A stretch of DNA of 64,000 nt from Panacagrimonas sp965216805 (GTDB lineage Bacteria; Pseudomonadota; Gammaproteobacteria; Nevskiales; Nevskiaceae), in NCBI RefSeq assembly GCF_965216805.1, contig NZ_CBDCGN010000003.1, positions 1,364,001-1,428,000 on the forward strand. Direction: 5' to 3'. A program made the position numbers and the translations under genes. Of the stretch, positions 34,833 through 44,076 are shown piece after piece. The notes below the pieces were generated by a model. It did no database searches. It was not told the DNA's origin and saw only the letters and a program-made list of their open reading frames with translations. The first letter of the stretch is position 1. The number at the start of each line of letters is the position of its first letter.

Positions 34833-36049
34833 TCGGCGCCATGCTGGCCGAGGCGCTGCAGGCGCTGGCCTCCAACCGCATGCGCACCTTTCTGACCACC
34901 CTGGGCATGGTCATCGGCGTGGCGGCGGTGATCGTCATGCTGGCGGTGGGCAGCGGCGTGCAGCAGTCGATCCGCGATTCCATCGAATCGATGGGCAGCA
35001 ACCTGTTCATCGTGCTCGCCGGCAGTGCCAGCAGCGGCGGCGTGCGCCTGGGCGGCGGCAACGCCTCCACCCTGACCCTGGCCGACGCCGAAGCCATCGG
35101 CGAGCAACCCTCGGTGCGGGCAGTGGCGCCGCTGGCGTTCGGCAATGCGCAACTGGTCTACGGCTCCTACAACTGGGGTACGCAGATCTACGGCACCACC
35201 CAGGGGTACCTGGACGTGCGCAACTGGAGTCTGCTGTCCGGCACCATGTTCGGCGACTCCGACGTGCGTTCCGCCGGTCGTGTGGCGGTGATCGGCACCA
35301 CGGTGGCTGCGCAGTTGTTCGGCCTTGAAGATCCGGTGGGCAAGACCATACGCATCAACGGCGGGCCTTATACGGTGCTGGGCCTGCTCAGTTCCAAGGG
35401 CCAGAGTTTCGACGGCCGCGATCAGGACGACACCGTACTGATCCCGATCACCACCGCGCAGCGCAAGTTGTTCGGCAGCCGCTTTCGCGGCAGCCTGCGG
35501 ATGATCATGGTGCAGAGCGCCAGCGAGGCGGCCATGCCGCAGACCGAGCTGGAGGTGACCAGCCTGCTGATGGAGCGTCACCGCATCGGCGCCGGCCAGG
35601 AGCCGGACTTCAGCATGAGCAATCTCACCGCGGTGGCCGAGACCGCGGCCGCCACCGCGCGCATCATGTCGCTGCTGCTCGGCGCCATCGCCTCGATCTC
35701 GTTGATCGTCGGCGGCATCGGCATCATGAACATCATGCTGGTGTCGGTGACCGAGCGCACGCGCGAGATCGGCATCCGCGTGGCCATCGGCGCGCGGCCG
35801 CAGGACGTGCTGCTGCAGTTTCTGCTGGAGTCGGTGGCGCTGGCCCTGCTCGGCGGCCTGATCGGCGTGCTGCTGGGTTTTGTCGGCAGCGAGCTGGTGC
35901 GCCGCATCGCCGACATTCCCGTCATCGTCAGCAGCGGCTCGGTGGTGCTGGCCTTCGCCGTGTCGGCGTCGGTCGGCGTGTTCTTCGGCTGGTACCCGGC
36001 GCGCAAGGCCGCACGCCTGGAGCCGATCGAGGCGCTGCGCTACCACTGA
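34829..36049 (+). CDS. MacB-type ABC transporter permease
   Basis: This 406-residue inner-membrane subunit has the mechanotransmission-type layout. The N-terminal helix (MRTFLTTLGMVIGVAAVIVM) is followed by a large periplasmic MacB domain (about 50-270). Three C-terminal helices follow, with the marker SVTERTREIGIRVAIGARPQ and the closing GWYPARKAARLEPIEALRYH. It completes the four-gene tolC-macA-ATPase-permease efflux operon. A family B palindrome lies 20 bases after the stop. Confidence 0.92.
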   Translation: MIGAMLAEALQALASNRMRTFLTTLGMVIGVAAVIVMLAVGSGVQQSIRDSIESMGSNLFIVLAGSASSGGVRLGGGNASTLTLADAEAIGEQPSVRAVAPLAFGNAQLVYGSYNWGTQIYGTTQGYLDVRNWSLLSGTMFGDSDVRSAGRVAVIGTTVAAQLFGLEDPVGKTIRINGGPYTVLGLLSSKGQSFDGRDQDDTVLIPITTAQRKLFGSRFRGSLRMIMVQSASEAAMPQTELEVTSLLMERHRIGAGQEPDFSMSNLTAVAETAAATARIMSLLLGAIASISLIVGGIGIMNIMLVSVTERTREIGIRVAIGARPQDVLLQFLLESVALALLGGLIGVLLGFVGSELVRRIADIPVIVSSGSVVLAFAVSASVGVFFGWYPARKAARLEPIEALRYH

Positions 36050-36069
36050 TCGTTTTGTGCCGCCGCAGA

Positions 36070-36090
36070 GTAGGGCGGCCCGCGGCCGCC
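36070..36090. repeat. family B palindrome between convergent genes
   Basis: TAGGGCGGCCCGCGGCCGCC lies between the end of the MacB-type permease (plus strand) and the end of the histidine kinase (minus strand). This is the same placement relative to convergent genes as at 2.3 and 58.6 kb. Confidence 0.75.
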
Positions 36091-36161
36091 GTGCGCTCTC
36101 GATGGATGGCCCCGTCCTCTCCGATTGATCGACTTGCTGCCGGTCGCCATGGGCAGCGGCG

Positions 36162-38366
36162 TCACTCGCGCTCCATCGCCTCCACCTCCGGCCAGCGCGG
36201 TGTCAGCTCTTCGGTCGTCGACTCGGCGCTGGCGGGCAGGGCGAATGCGAACGTGGTGCCGGGGCGATCGTCGTTGGGCTGCACCCAGATGCGACCGCGA
36301 TGACGCTCGACGATGCGCTTGCACACCGCCAGGCCGATGCCGGTGCCCGGGTACTGTTCCTGAGCGTGCAGGCGCCGGAAAATCTGGAACACGTCGGCAG
36401 CCTTGTCGGGATCGATGCCGATGCCGTTGTCGCGCACCAGGATCACCCACTCGTTGCCACTGCGCCGGCTCGACACCATGATGCTGGGCGGCGACTCGCC
36501 ATGAAATTTGAGGGCGTTGCCGATCAGGTTCTGGAATAGCTGGGTGAGCTGCTGGCCATCGCCTTGCACCGTGGGCAGATCGCCGATCAGAAATTCCGCG
36601 CGCAGTTCCTGCACCGCCGCCTGCAGCAGATTCAGCGCGGCATCCAGCGGGTCGCGCAGGCGCACCGGCTGGAACGGCTTGGGCTCGTGACCCAGGCGCG
36701 AGTAGTCGAGCAGGTCCACGATCATGCGCTGCATGCGGGTGGCGGCCTCGGTCAGGAAGCTCAGATATTCCTCGGCCTGTTCGTCGAGCTTGCCGCGGTA
36801 GCGGCGCGCCAGCAGACCGGAGAATCCGCCGATGGCACGCAAAGGCTCTTGCAGGTCATGCGAGGCGATGTAGGCGAACTGCTGCAGTTCCTGGTTGCTG
36901 CGCGCGAGTTCGGTGTTGGCGCGCGCCAGGGTTTCGTTTTGCTCCTGCAGGCGCAGCTGCGAGCGCTTGCGGGCCAGCAGATTGCTCGCCATTTCGCCGA
37001 ACAGCTTGAGCAGGGTGGTCATCTGCGCCGGCCATTGCACCTCCGTTCGCACCGAGTCGAAGCCCACATAGCCGATCACGCCGCCGTCGGCACGCATCGG
37101 CACCAGCAGGACCGAGCGGATCGATTCGCCCTCCCATTGTTCGCGCTCGGCGGCGGCTTCGCGCGGCAGGTCGGTGATGCGCTCCACCGCCACCACCTCG
37201 CCGCGCTGCAGGCGCGACAGGCACCAGACGTAGCGGCTGGCAGGCAGGTCCTGGGTGTGTCCGCGCTTGGAGTCGATGCCGTGCGCGCACCATTCGTTGG
37301 TACAGCTCACGCGTTCGCGGCCGGCGCTGAACTCGAACAGGTAGGCGCGATCCACCGCTGCGAAGCGACCGACTTCGCCCAGCGCATCGGTGATGGCCTC
37401 GTCGGCCTCTTCGATCGGCAGGCTGATGAAGCCGGTGGACAGGCGTGTCACCAGCGACTCGAAGCGCATGCGCCGGTCGAGTTCGGACAAGGTGCGATGA
37501 CGCTCCGACACGTCCAGCAGCAGACCGCAGATCAGAGTGCGGCCCGGCGCCGACACGGTGTCTTGCCCTGGCAAGCGGGTGCGGGAGGCGCCGGAGAAGG
37601 CCGCGTCGGTGCTGGCCCCGCCGTTCGTTGCCATGATGTTGCGGCCCGGCGCCGACACGGTGTCTTGCCCTGGCAAGCGGGTGCGGGAGGCGCCGGCGTC
37701 GCCGTATCCGGGCGCGGTGTAACGGCCGGGCGAGGGCAGATGAATGGCGCGCAGCTCGCAGGGCACGTCGGTGCCGTCGACGTGGCGCACGATCCAGGGC
37801 ACCTCCAGCTTCTCGCCGGCCAGCGCGCGCTCGATGAGTTGATGCGCATAAGCCTCGGTGCTCATGCCGGACTGCTCGGCCGGCGCGATATCCATCGGCG
37901 ACATGCCGATGAGCCGGCTGCGCGGATGCCCGGTGAGCTTGGCAAAATTCTCGTTGGCATCGATGAGCCGGAAGCTCTCGACATCGAACACCCACATCGC
38001 GTCGGGACCGTGCTCGGCGATCGCCCGCTGCTGCGCGATCACCGTATGCAGTTCCGAAAGCCGCTGGTTGACCGCATGGGCCATGTCCGCAAAGGGTCGC
38101 GCCAGGTGGTCCGGTGCGCCGCGGCTGGCCAGGTCCAGGCGCAGGCTGTCTTCGCCGCCGGCCAGCTTCTGCACCGCCTGCTGCATCGCCGACAGTCGCC
38201 GGTCCAGCAGATCGACGAACCACGCGCCGGCAGCGGCTACCAGCACCAGCGCGGCCAGCACATAGGGCAGGGCGGAACCGACGTCGGACAGCAGGCCAAG
38301 CTGCCCCATGCCAAAAACGACCGTGGCGATGAGGACGGCAAAGGCAAAGCTGTACTTGAGCGACAC
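36162..38366 (-). CDS. hybrid-free sensor histidine kinase (TM2-PAS-GAF-HisKA-HATPase)
   Basis: This membrane-bound sensor kinase has two N-terminal helices, a HAMP-like segment, a PAS domain (about 113-300, interrupted by an insert), a GAF domain (about 300-440) and a coiled coil. The kinase core follows: phospho-acceptor His503 in IASHDLQEP, N-box NLIGNALKFHG, G1 DNGIGIDP and G2 GTGIGLAVCKRI. The core resembles bacteriophytochrome-type kinases. GTG 38366 (VSLKYSFAF) follows GGGGAAC and starts at the membrane helix; an ATG at 38432 would add 22 residues. No response regulator is adjacent. The PAS domain contains a 158-base in-frame insert at 37539-37696. Confidence 0.88.
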   Translation of the reverse strand: MSLKYSFAFAVLIATVVFGMGQLGLLSDVGSALPYVLAALVLVAAAGAWFVDLLDRRLSAMQQAVQKLAGGEDSLRLDLASRGAPDHLARPFADMAHAVNQRLSELHTVIAQQRAIAEHGPDAMWVFDVESFRLIDANENFAKLTGHPRSRLIGMSPMDIAPAEQSGMSTEAYAHQLIERALAGEKLEVPWIVRHVDGTDVPCELRAIHLPSPGRYTAPGYGDAGASRTRLPGQDTVSAPGRNIMATNGGASTDAAFSGASRTRLPGQDTVSAPGRTLICGLLLDVSERHRTLSELDRRMRFESLVTRLSTGFISLPIEEADEAITDALGEVGRFAAVDRAYLFEFSAGRERVSCTNEWCAHGIDSKRGHTQDLPASRYVWCLSRLQRGEVVAVERITDLPREAAAEREQWEGESIRSVLLVPMRADGGVIGYVGFDSVRTEVQWPAQMTTLLKLFGEMASNLLARKRSQLRLQEQNETLARANTELARSNQELQQFAYIASHDLQEPLRAIGGFSGLLARRYRGKLDEQAEEYLSFLTEAATRMQRMIVDLLDYSRLGHEPKPFQPVRLRDPLDAALNLLQAAVQELRAEFLIGDLPTVQGDGQQLTQLFQNLIGNALKFHGESPPSIMVSSRRSGNEWVILVRDNGIGIDPDKAADVFQIFRRLHAQEQYPGTGIGLAVCKRIVERHRGRIWVQPNDDRPGTTFAFALPASAESTTEELTPRWPEVEAMERE
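37539..37696 (-). repeat. two 56-bp direct repeats, period 102 bp, inside the kinase gene
   Basis: Bases 37539-37594 and 37641-37696 are identical over 56 bases. Each contains two abutting palindromes, GACAC-G-GTGTC and CTTGCC-CT-GGCAAG, and is flanked by GGCGCC. In the protein they read GASRTRLPGQDTVSAPGR twice, separated by 16 residues. They interrupt the PAS domain just before its last strand (ICGLLLDVSERHR). The 102-bp period keeps the frame. This looks like a REP-type element inserted and partly duplicated within a coding sequence. Confidence 0.85.
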
Positions 38367-38546
38367 GCGTTCCCCGCAGACGCAACCAGATGCAGCGGAT
38401 TGTCGACCCCCTGGCGTCGAATTGCGACGCACGGGCCGATCGGCGCAGGGTATTCCTACTACTGACGGCAGAATTTCAGGGCCGGTAGGTTCTGCCGGGG
38501 GGAATCAAAACCCGAAAGCCGTCCCACGAGCCGGACTTCGACCGTC

Positions 38547-41489
38547 ATGAAGATCGCAACTGCCCGCTGTATTCTGGTCGCGTTCAGCGCCACGCTGTCG
38601 ATGCTCGCCGGCTGCGGCGGCAGCACGCAGTCGCCGAGCATTCCGCCCGGCGCCGGCGACGGCCCTGTCGATGCGCAGGCGCGCACCTACGCGGTGTGCG
38701 ACCCCGCGACCACCTCGCGCGATGCGCTGATCGCGTTCTTCGACGCGCGCGAGGGCGACACCATCGAATTCTGTGCCGGCCGCTACGAGCTGCCGACCGG
38801 GCTGATCGTCAGCGACAAGCGCGGCATCACCATCAAGGGTGCCGGTCGCGACCGCACCATCCTGTCGTTCAAGAACAGCGACAGCGCCGAGGGCATCAAC
38901 GCCACCCGAGCCGACGGTCTGGTCATCCAGGGGCTGACGGTGGAAGACACGCCCGGCAACGGCATCCGCATCTTTCGCTCGCAGCAGGTGGTGCTGCGCG
39001 ACGTGCGCGCGCGATGGCGCGATGCGCAGGGCCGCGACGAGACCCAGGCCGGCTACGCGCCGAGCGCCGAGAACGGCGCCTATGGCCTGTATCCGGTGGA
39101 ATCGCGTCACGTGCTGATGGAGGACTGCGAGGCCCATGGCGCCAGCGACGCCGGTATCTACGTCGGTCAGACCAGCGATGTGCTGGTGCGGCGGTGCCTG
39201 GCCACCTACAACGTTGCCGGCTACGAGTTCGAGAACACTTTCCGCGCGGTGTTCGAGGACAACGTGGCGACCCGGAACACCGGCGGTTTCCTGGTGTTCG
39301 ATCTGCCCGACCTGCGCCAGTATGGTGCCAAGAACGTGGTGCGGCGCAATCGCGCGTTCGACAACAACACCGACAATTTCGCCCCGGTGGGCAACATCGT
39401 CGGATTGGTGCCGCGCGGCACCGGCATGCTGATCCTAGCCTCCGACCAGCTGGAAATTTACGACAACCAGATTCACGATCACGACACCCTCGGCATCGCC
39501 GTCATCAACTACGGGCTGGCCGATCCCAACCAGCCCGATCCGCGCTACGACTTTTTTCCCGAGGGCATCGAGATTCGCGGCAACGCGTTCCGCGACAACG
39601 GCGGCAATGTGCAGTTGCCCAGCGTCGAGCGCGGCGAAGCCTCGCTGCTGCCCTTGCTGCTCAAGCTCAAGAACCTGGGACGCTCCGCGCATATCGTCTG
39701 GGATGGCGCCGAAGACGCGCCCAACGACTGCACGCAGATTCCGCGCGACGCCGACGGCGTGCCGCTCGATCAGCCGAACAGCGCGCGTGCACATGAAGAG
39801 CAGGGCGGTCGCAGCGACGAGCGCGGCCGGCCCAACGTCACCCGTGACGACCCCGACCCTGGGTGCAAGTGGAACGCCTGGAAGTTCGAGCCCGATGGCG
39901 CGCTCAAACAGCCGGAAAACGGCCTGTGCGTGGCTACCGACAACACCTTCGAGAACACCCGTCTTTCCACCCTGCTGACCACCGAGTTCCTGCGCGCCAA
40001 CATCACCTCCAGCGATCCGGCGCAGCTGGTGCTGGACCTGCTCAAGCCGGCGTCGACCAACCTGACGCCGCACCGCTGCGATCTGCCGGCGCGCGCCGAC
40101 CCGGTGCTGGATCTGCCGTTCCTGCCCGACCCCACCGGCGCGGATGCGCGGCCCGACCCGGCGGTGGTGGAAGCGGCCTGCACCGGCGGTTCGCCCGGGC
40201 AGGTCAATCGCGCGGCGCTGGACTACAACTGCCCGCGTCTGGACCAGTACGGCCTGTTCGCCGACGCTGCCGATCCCACCCGCAACGCCAACGGCGGTGG
40301 CGTGCCCTACGAACTCAACTCCGCCCTGTTCAGCGACTATTCCAGCAAATACCGCTTTCTGTTCATTCCGCCCGGCCAGCAGGCGGTCTACCGCGACCGT
40401 AGCGCGGGCGCGACCGAGACGCTGGACTTCCCCGTCGGCACCGTCATCGCCAAGACCTTCGCGTTCCGGCGCGAAGACGGCGCCGGCAACCTGTTGTCGC
40501 AGGACGTGGTGGAAACCCGACTGCTGATCAAGCGCCAGCAGTCCGACGGCAGCGCCGTGTGGGGGGGACTGCCGTACGTGTGGAGCGGCAGCAGCGATGC
40601 GCGGGTGGCGCAACTGCAGGTCGAGGGCGGCAGTGCCTCGGTGACCTACGACTATCTGGATCCGGATCCCGAAGTGCGCGACGCCGGCGGCAACCGCAAG
40701 CGCTATACCGGCGCGGTCGCCGCGTATCGCGTGCCGGCGGCCCTCAACTGCCTGACCTGCCACGCCGGCGACGATCGCGAAGCCGGCAGTGCGCCGATCG
40801 GGCCCAAGGCACGACTGCTCAATCGCGACCACAGCTATGCCGGCATGGGTGTGGTCAACCAGTTGCAGTACCTGCGCGACCAGGGCCTGCTCAGCGGTCT
40901 GCCGGCGGACATCGCCATGGTGGACCGCAGCGCACGCTGGAACGTGCCGGGTTCCAGCGGCGAGTTGCCGGATTCGGCGGCCGATGTACACGCGCGTGCC
41001 CGCGCCTACCTGGAGGTCAACTGCATGCACTGTCATCAGCCGGCGGGCTCCGGTTCCAACAGCGGCTTGTTCCTGGACGCCTACCGCACGGTCGACGTGC
41101 GCTATGGCATCTGCAAGAAGCCGGTGGCCGCCGGGCGTGGCTCCGGCGGCAAGCGCTTCGACATCATTCCCGGCGACAGCGCGGGGTCGATCCTACCGTT
41201 CCGGATGGCCTCGGCCGCGGCCGGCGTTAAGATGCCGCCGATCGCGCGCAGCGTGGTGCACGGCGAGGCGGTGGCGATGATCGACAGCTGGGTGCAGGAC
41301 GTGCTGCCGACACCCGACACCGAGGACGAGGAGGTCTGCACCGGCCTGCTCGGCGGTGGCCTGGGCGGACTGGCACTGTCGGTGCCGGAGGTGGCCAAGG
41401 CCTACGCCGACGCAGCGGCGCAGCTCAAGTCCGACGATCAACGGCGTGCGCAGGCGCAGGCGAACGACGCCAAACAAGCCGCAAGATGA
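38547..41489 (+). CDS. lipoprotein fusing a parallel beta-helix domain to a di-haem c-type cytochrome domain
   Basis: The 980-residue product begins with a lipoprotein signal (MLAGC, lipidated Cys23). Residues 45-480 form a right-handed beta-helix of the carbohydrate-binding/NosD type (repeated GLVIQGLTVEDTPGNGIRIF-like turns). Residues 550-950 match the SO_2930/HNE_0200-type cytochrome family, with two haem motifs, CLTCH at 735-739 and CMHCH at 826-830. In other bacteria these two families are commonly neighbouring genes; here they are one polypeptide. Periplasmic or outer-membrane location is predicted. The electron partner and substrate are unknown. Confidence 0.8.
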   Translation: MKIATARCILVAFSATLSMLAGCGGSTQSPSIPPGAGDGPVDAQARTYAVCDPATTSRDALIAFFDAREGDTIEFCAGRYELPTGLIVSDKRGITIKGAGRDRTILSFKNSDSAEGINATRADGLVIQGLTVEDTPGNGIRIFRSQQVVLRDVRARWRDAQGRDETQAGYAPSAENGAYGLYPVESRHVLMEDCEAHGASDAGIYVGQTSDVLVRRCLATYNVAGYEFENTFRAVFEDNVATRNTGGFLVFDLPDLRQYGAKNVVRRNRAFDNNTDNFAPVGNIVGLVPRGTGMLILASDQLEIYDNQIHDHDTLGIAVINYGLADPNQPDPRYDFFPEGIEIRGNAFRDNGGNVQLPSVERGEASLLPLLLKLKNLGRSAHIVWDGAEDAPNDCTQIPRDADGVPLDQPNSARAHEEQGGRSDERGRPNVTRDDPDPGCKWNAWKFEPDGALKQPENGLCVATDNTFENTRLSTLLTTEFLRANITSSDPAQLVLDLLKPASTNLTPHRCDLPARADPVLDLPFLPDPTGADARPDPAVVEAACTGGSPGQVNRAALDYNCPRLDQYGLFADAADPTRNANGGGVPYELNSALFSDYSSKYRFLFIPPGQQAVYRDRSAGATETLDFPVGTVIAKTFAFRREDGAGNLLSQDVVETRLLIKRQQSDGSAVWGGLPYVWSGSSDARVAQLQVEGGSASVTYDYLDPDPEVRDAGGNRKRYTGAVAAYRVPAALNCLTCHAGDDREAGSAPIGPKARLLNRDHSYAGMGVVNQLQYLRDQGLLSGLPADIAMVDRSARWNVPGSSGELPDSAADVHARARAYLEVNCMHCHQPAGSGSNSGLFLDAYRTVDVRYGICKKPVAAGRGSGGKRFDIIPGDSAGSILPFRMASAAAGVKMPPIARSVVHGEAVAMIDSWVQDVLPTPDTEDEEVCTGLLGGGLGGLALSVPEVAKAYADAAAQLKSDDQRRAQAQANDAKQAAR

Positions 41490-41591
41490 TGCACCGCGGG
41501 CAGGCGTAACCGGCCTGGCCGCGCCGGCGGGCAATTGCCGGCCGCGCGCGGGCAGGGTAGAAAGCGAGCCACCCTCCAAGCCTGGAATCTC

Positions 41592-43163
41592 ATGGACCGT
41601 CTGCTGATCGGCAAGGGTGATACGCCCCAGGTCATTCTTCCGCGTTTTGCCAATCGCCATGGACTGGTGGCAGGTGCCACCGGCACCGGCAAGACCATCA
41701 CCCTGCAGATCCTCGCCGAGGGCTTCTCCGAACTCGGTGTGCCGGTGTTCGCGGCCGACATCAAGGGTGATCTGTCCGGCATCGCGATGGCGGGCTTGCC
41801 TAAGCCCAGTCTCGCCGAGCGCGCGGCGAAAGTCGGCGTGACGAACTACGCGCCGCAGGCCGCGCCCACCGTGTTCTGGGACGTGTTCGGCGAACAGGGC
41901 CACCCGGTGCGCGGCACCGTGTCCGACATGGGCCCGGACCTGCTGTCGCGCCTGCTGGACCTGAGCGACGTGCAGGAAGCGGTGCTGATGCTCGTCTTCA
42001 AGTACTGCGACGACCAGGGCCTGATGCTGCTGGATCTCAAGGACCTGCGCGCGGCGCTGAGCCACGTCGCGGAAAATGCGAAGGCGCTCGGCGCTGAGTA
42101 CGGCCTGATCAGCACGTCTTCTGTTGGTGCGATCCAGCGCGGGCTCGTCGCGCTGGAGCAGGAGGGTGGCGAGGTGTTCTTCGGCGAACCCGCGCTGGAA
42201 CTCGCGGACCTCATGCGCGTGGACCTGTCCGGCCGCGGCATCGTCAACGTACTGGCGGCCGACAAGCTCTACCAGAAGCCACGCCTGTACTCGACCTTCC
42301 TGCTCTGGCTGCTCGCCGAGCTGTTCGAGGAACTGCCGGAAGCCGGTGATCTGGACAAGCCCAAGCTGGTGTTCTTCTTCGACGAGGCGCACTTGCTGTT
42401 CAAGGACGCGCCCAAGGCGCTGCTGGAGAAGATCGAACAGGTCGTGCGCCTGATCCGCTCCAAGGGCGTGGGCGTGTACTTCGTCACCCAGAACCCGCTC
42501 GATCTGCCGGACAGCGTGCTCGGCCAGCTCGGCAATCGCGTGCAGCATGCGCTGCGCGCGTTCACGCCACGCGACCAGAAGGCGGTCAAGGCCGCGGCCG
42601 AGACCTTCCGCTCCAACCCGAAGCTCGACGTGGAAGAAGTCATCACGCAGCTCGGCGTCGGCGAGGCGCTCGTGTCCACGCTGCTGGACGGCGGCATTCC
42701 CGGCGTGGTCGAGAAGACCCTGGTCCGCCCGCCCAAGTCGCGCATGGGCGCGATCACACCGGCCGAGCGCCAGACGATCATGAGCCGCAGCCCGGTGTCC
42801 GGCCGCTACGAGAAGCTGGTGGATCGGGAATCCGCCTACGAGTTGCTCACGCAGCGCGCGAATCGCGTCGCTGCGGATGAGGCCGACGCCAAGGCGCAGG
42901 CCGAGCAGGAAAAGGCCGCCGCCGCAGAAGCCAAGGCGGCGGCCAAGGCGCAGGCGCAATGGCAGAAGGATGTGCGTGCGTCCTACGGACCCAGCCCGCG
43001 CGCGCGCAGCACGACCGCCGCGCCGCGCGCGCCCAGCCGTCGGCGCGACACCATGATGGACACCGCGATCAAGAGTGCGACGCGCAGCATTGCCAGCAGC
43101 ATCGGCAGTTCGGTGGGGCGCAGCTTGCTGCGCGGCATTCTGGGCTCTCTGACCCGGCGCTGA
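41592..43163 (+). CDS. HerA-like ATPase, DUF853 family (YjgR-like)
   Basis: This 523-residue FtsK/HerA-type ATPase has Walker A GATGTGKT at 28-35, Walker B LVFFFDEAHLLF near 263 and the arginine/sensor segment VYFVTQNPLDLPDSVLGQLG. An Ala/Lys/Glu-rich coiled tail follows, ending in a Ser/Arg-rich region. The family is widespread but not assigned a definite process; HerA relatives move DNA. Homology starts at ATG 41592, although the frame is open from 41535. The next gene starts 10 bases after the stop. Confidence 0.87.
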   Translation: MDRLLIGKGDTPQVILPRFANRHGLVAGATGTGKTITLQILAEGFSELGVPVFAADIKGDLSGIAMAGLPKPSLAERAAKVGVTNYAPQAAPTVFWDVFGEQGHPVRGTVSDMGPDLLSRLLDLSDVQEAVLMLVFKYCDDQGLMLLDLKDLRAALSHVAENAKALGAEYGLISTSSVGAIQRGLVALEQEGGEVFFGEPALELADLMRVDLSGRGIVNVLAADKLYQKPRLYSTFLLWLLAELFEELPEAGDLDKPKLVFFFDEAHLLFKDAPKALLEKIEQVVRLIRSKGVGVYFVTQNPLDLPDSVLGQLGNRVQHALRAFTPRDQKAVKAAAETFRSNPKLDVEEVITQLGVGEALVSTLLDGGIPGVVEKTLVRPPKSRMGAITPAERQTIMSRSPVSGRYEKLVDRESAYELLTQRANRVAADEADAKAQAEQEKAAAAEAKAAAKAQAQWQKDVRASYGPSPRARSTTAAPRAPSRRRDTMMDTAIKSATRSIASSIGSSVGRSLLRGILGSLTRR

Positions 43164-43173
43164 GCAGGGTGTC

Positions 43174-43560
43174 GTGAGCCGCTCCCGCTACGGGGTTTAC
43201 CTGGCTTTCTGGGGCGCCCTGTTCTTCACGCTGGCGCTGAAGCTGCTCGAGGCCGAGACCCGTGGCGGCATCACCGATTCCGCGGGTGCGCTGCGCCACT
43301 TGTGGGCGATGGCGGCGGTGCTGCTGGTGCTGGCCTGGGTGGTCTACCAGCGTGCGCGCGACGCCGGGCTGGCCTGGTGGATGGCGCTGCTGGCGGTCCC
43401 GGCCAGCACGATGCTGTTTCCCTTCGTGCTGATCGCGCTGGGGATGGTGCGGAGCTCGGAAACCGGGCTGGTCTCAAAGCGCATCAATGCGTGGTTGGTT
43501 CTGCCGGCGCTGGCCGCGGGAGTTACGGTGGGGGTATTGGCGTCGCTGATGCTGCGCTGA
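43174..43560 (+). CDS. small integral membrane protein, DUF805-like
   Basis: This 128-residue protein has four predicted helices. The segment YQRARDAGLAWWMALLAVP resembles the R-x-x-D-x-G-x-x-x-W-W signature of DUF805 membrane proteins, but the match is degenerate, so the assignment is tentative. The start is a GTG. It is probably co-transcribed with the HerA-like gene. Confidence 0.6.
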   Translation: MSRSRYGVYLAFWGALFFTLALKLLEAETRGGITDSAGALRHLWAMAAVLLVLAWVVYQRARDAGLAWWMALLAVPASTMLFPFVLIALGMVRSSETGLVSKRINAWLVLPALAAGVTVGVLASLMLR

Positions 43561-43568
43561 GCGCCGCC

Positions 43569-43599
43569 AATTGCGGGGCGCTCCAGCCGGACCGCAATT
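43569..43599. terminator. inverted repeat between convergent genes
   Basis: AATTGCGG (43569-43576) and CCGCAATT (43592-43599) form an 8-bp stem with a 15-base loop, in the 48-base gap between the DUF805-like gene and the GNAT gene. It could stop transcription from both sides. Confidence 0.5.
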
Positions 43600-43608
43600 C
43601 GCTTTGGC

Positions 43609-44076
43609 TCATCGCAGGCTACGCATCAGGCGACATCCGTCGGCGCCGTCGTCGTAGTACATCGGCAAGCGTTGGCACTCGACGTACCCGCGCTTCGCGT
43701 ACAGCGCCAGCGCTGCGCTGTTGTCGGCACGGACCTCCAGGCTTACCGCCTCGCGACCTTCGCGCTTTGCGGCGCGTTCCGCGGCTTCGACCAGGCGGTT
43801 GCCGATGCCGAGTCCGCGTGCCTGCGGGCCGACCACCACGGAGTAGATGCGCGCGCAGCGCGAGTTTGCGCGTAGCAGCAGCACCAGGTTGCCCAGCACT
43901 TCGGTGCCGCGCACCGCGACGAATACGCGCGCAGTGGGAGCCTCGATGAAGCGCCGGATGCTGCGAGCCGACATGCGGTCCGAGGGAAACAGCGCCTCCA
44001 GCGCGAGCATGGCCGCGGCGTCGCCGGGCTTTGCAATCCGCACGCGGATCTCACGACCTGCGCCGACGCTCTCCAT
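43609..44076 (-). CDS. GNAT-family N-acetyltransferase (RimI-like)
   Basis: This 155-residue acetyltransferase shows the acetyl-CoA-binding motif A, IYSVVVGPQARGLGIGNRLV, followed by EVRADNSAALALYAKRGYVE. Both are typical of RimI-type enzymes acting on protein N-termini or amino groups. Its ATG overlaps the stop of the RimK-like ligase gene by one base (TGATG), so the two proteins probably act together. This ligase-acetyltransferase pairing recurs in proteobacteria; the shared substrate is not known. Confidence 0.85.
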   Translation of the reverse strand: MESVGAGREIRVRIAKPGDAAAMLALEALFPSDRMSARSIRRFIEAPTARVFVAVRGTEVLGNLVLLLRANSRCARIYSVVVGPQARGLGIGNRLVEAAERAAKREGREAVSLEVRADNSAALALYAKRGYVECQRLPMYYDDGADGCRLMRSLR

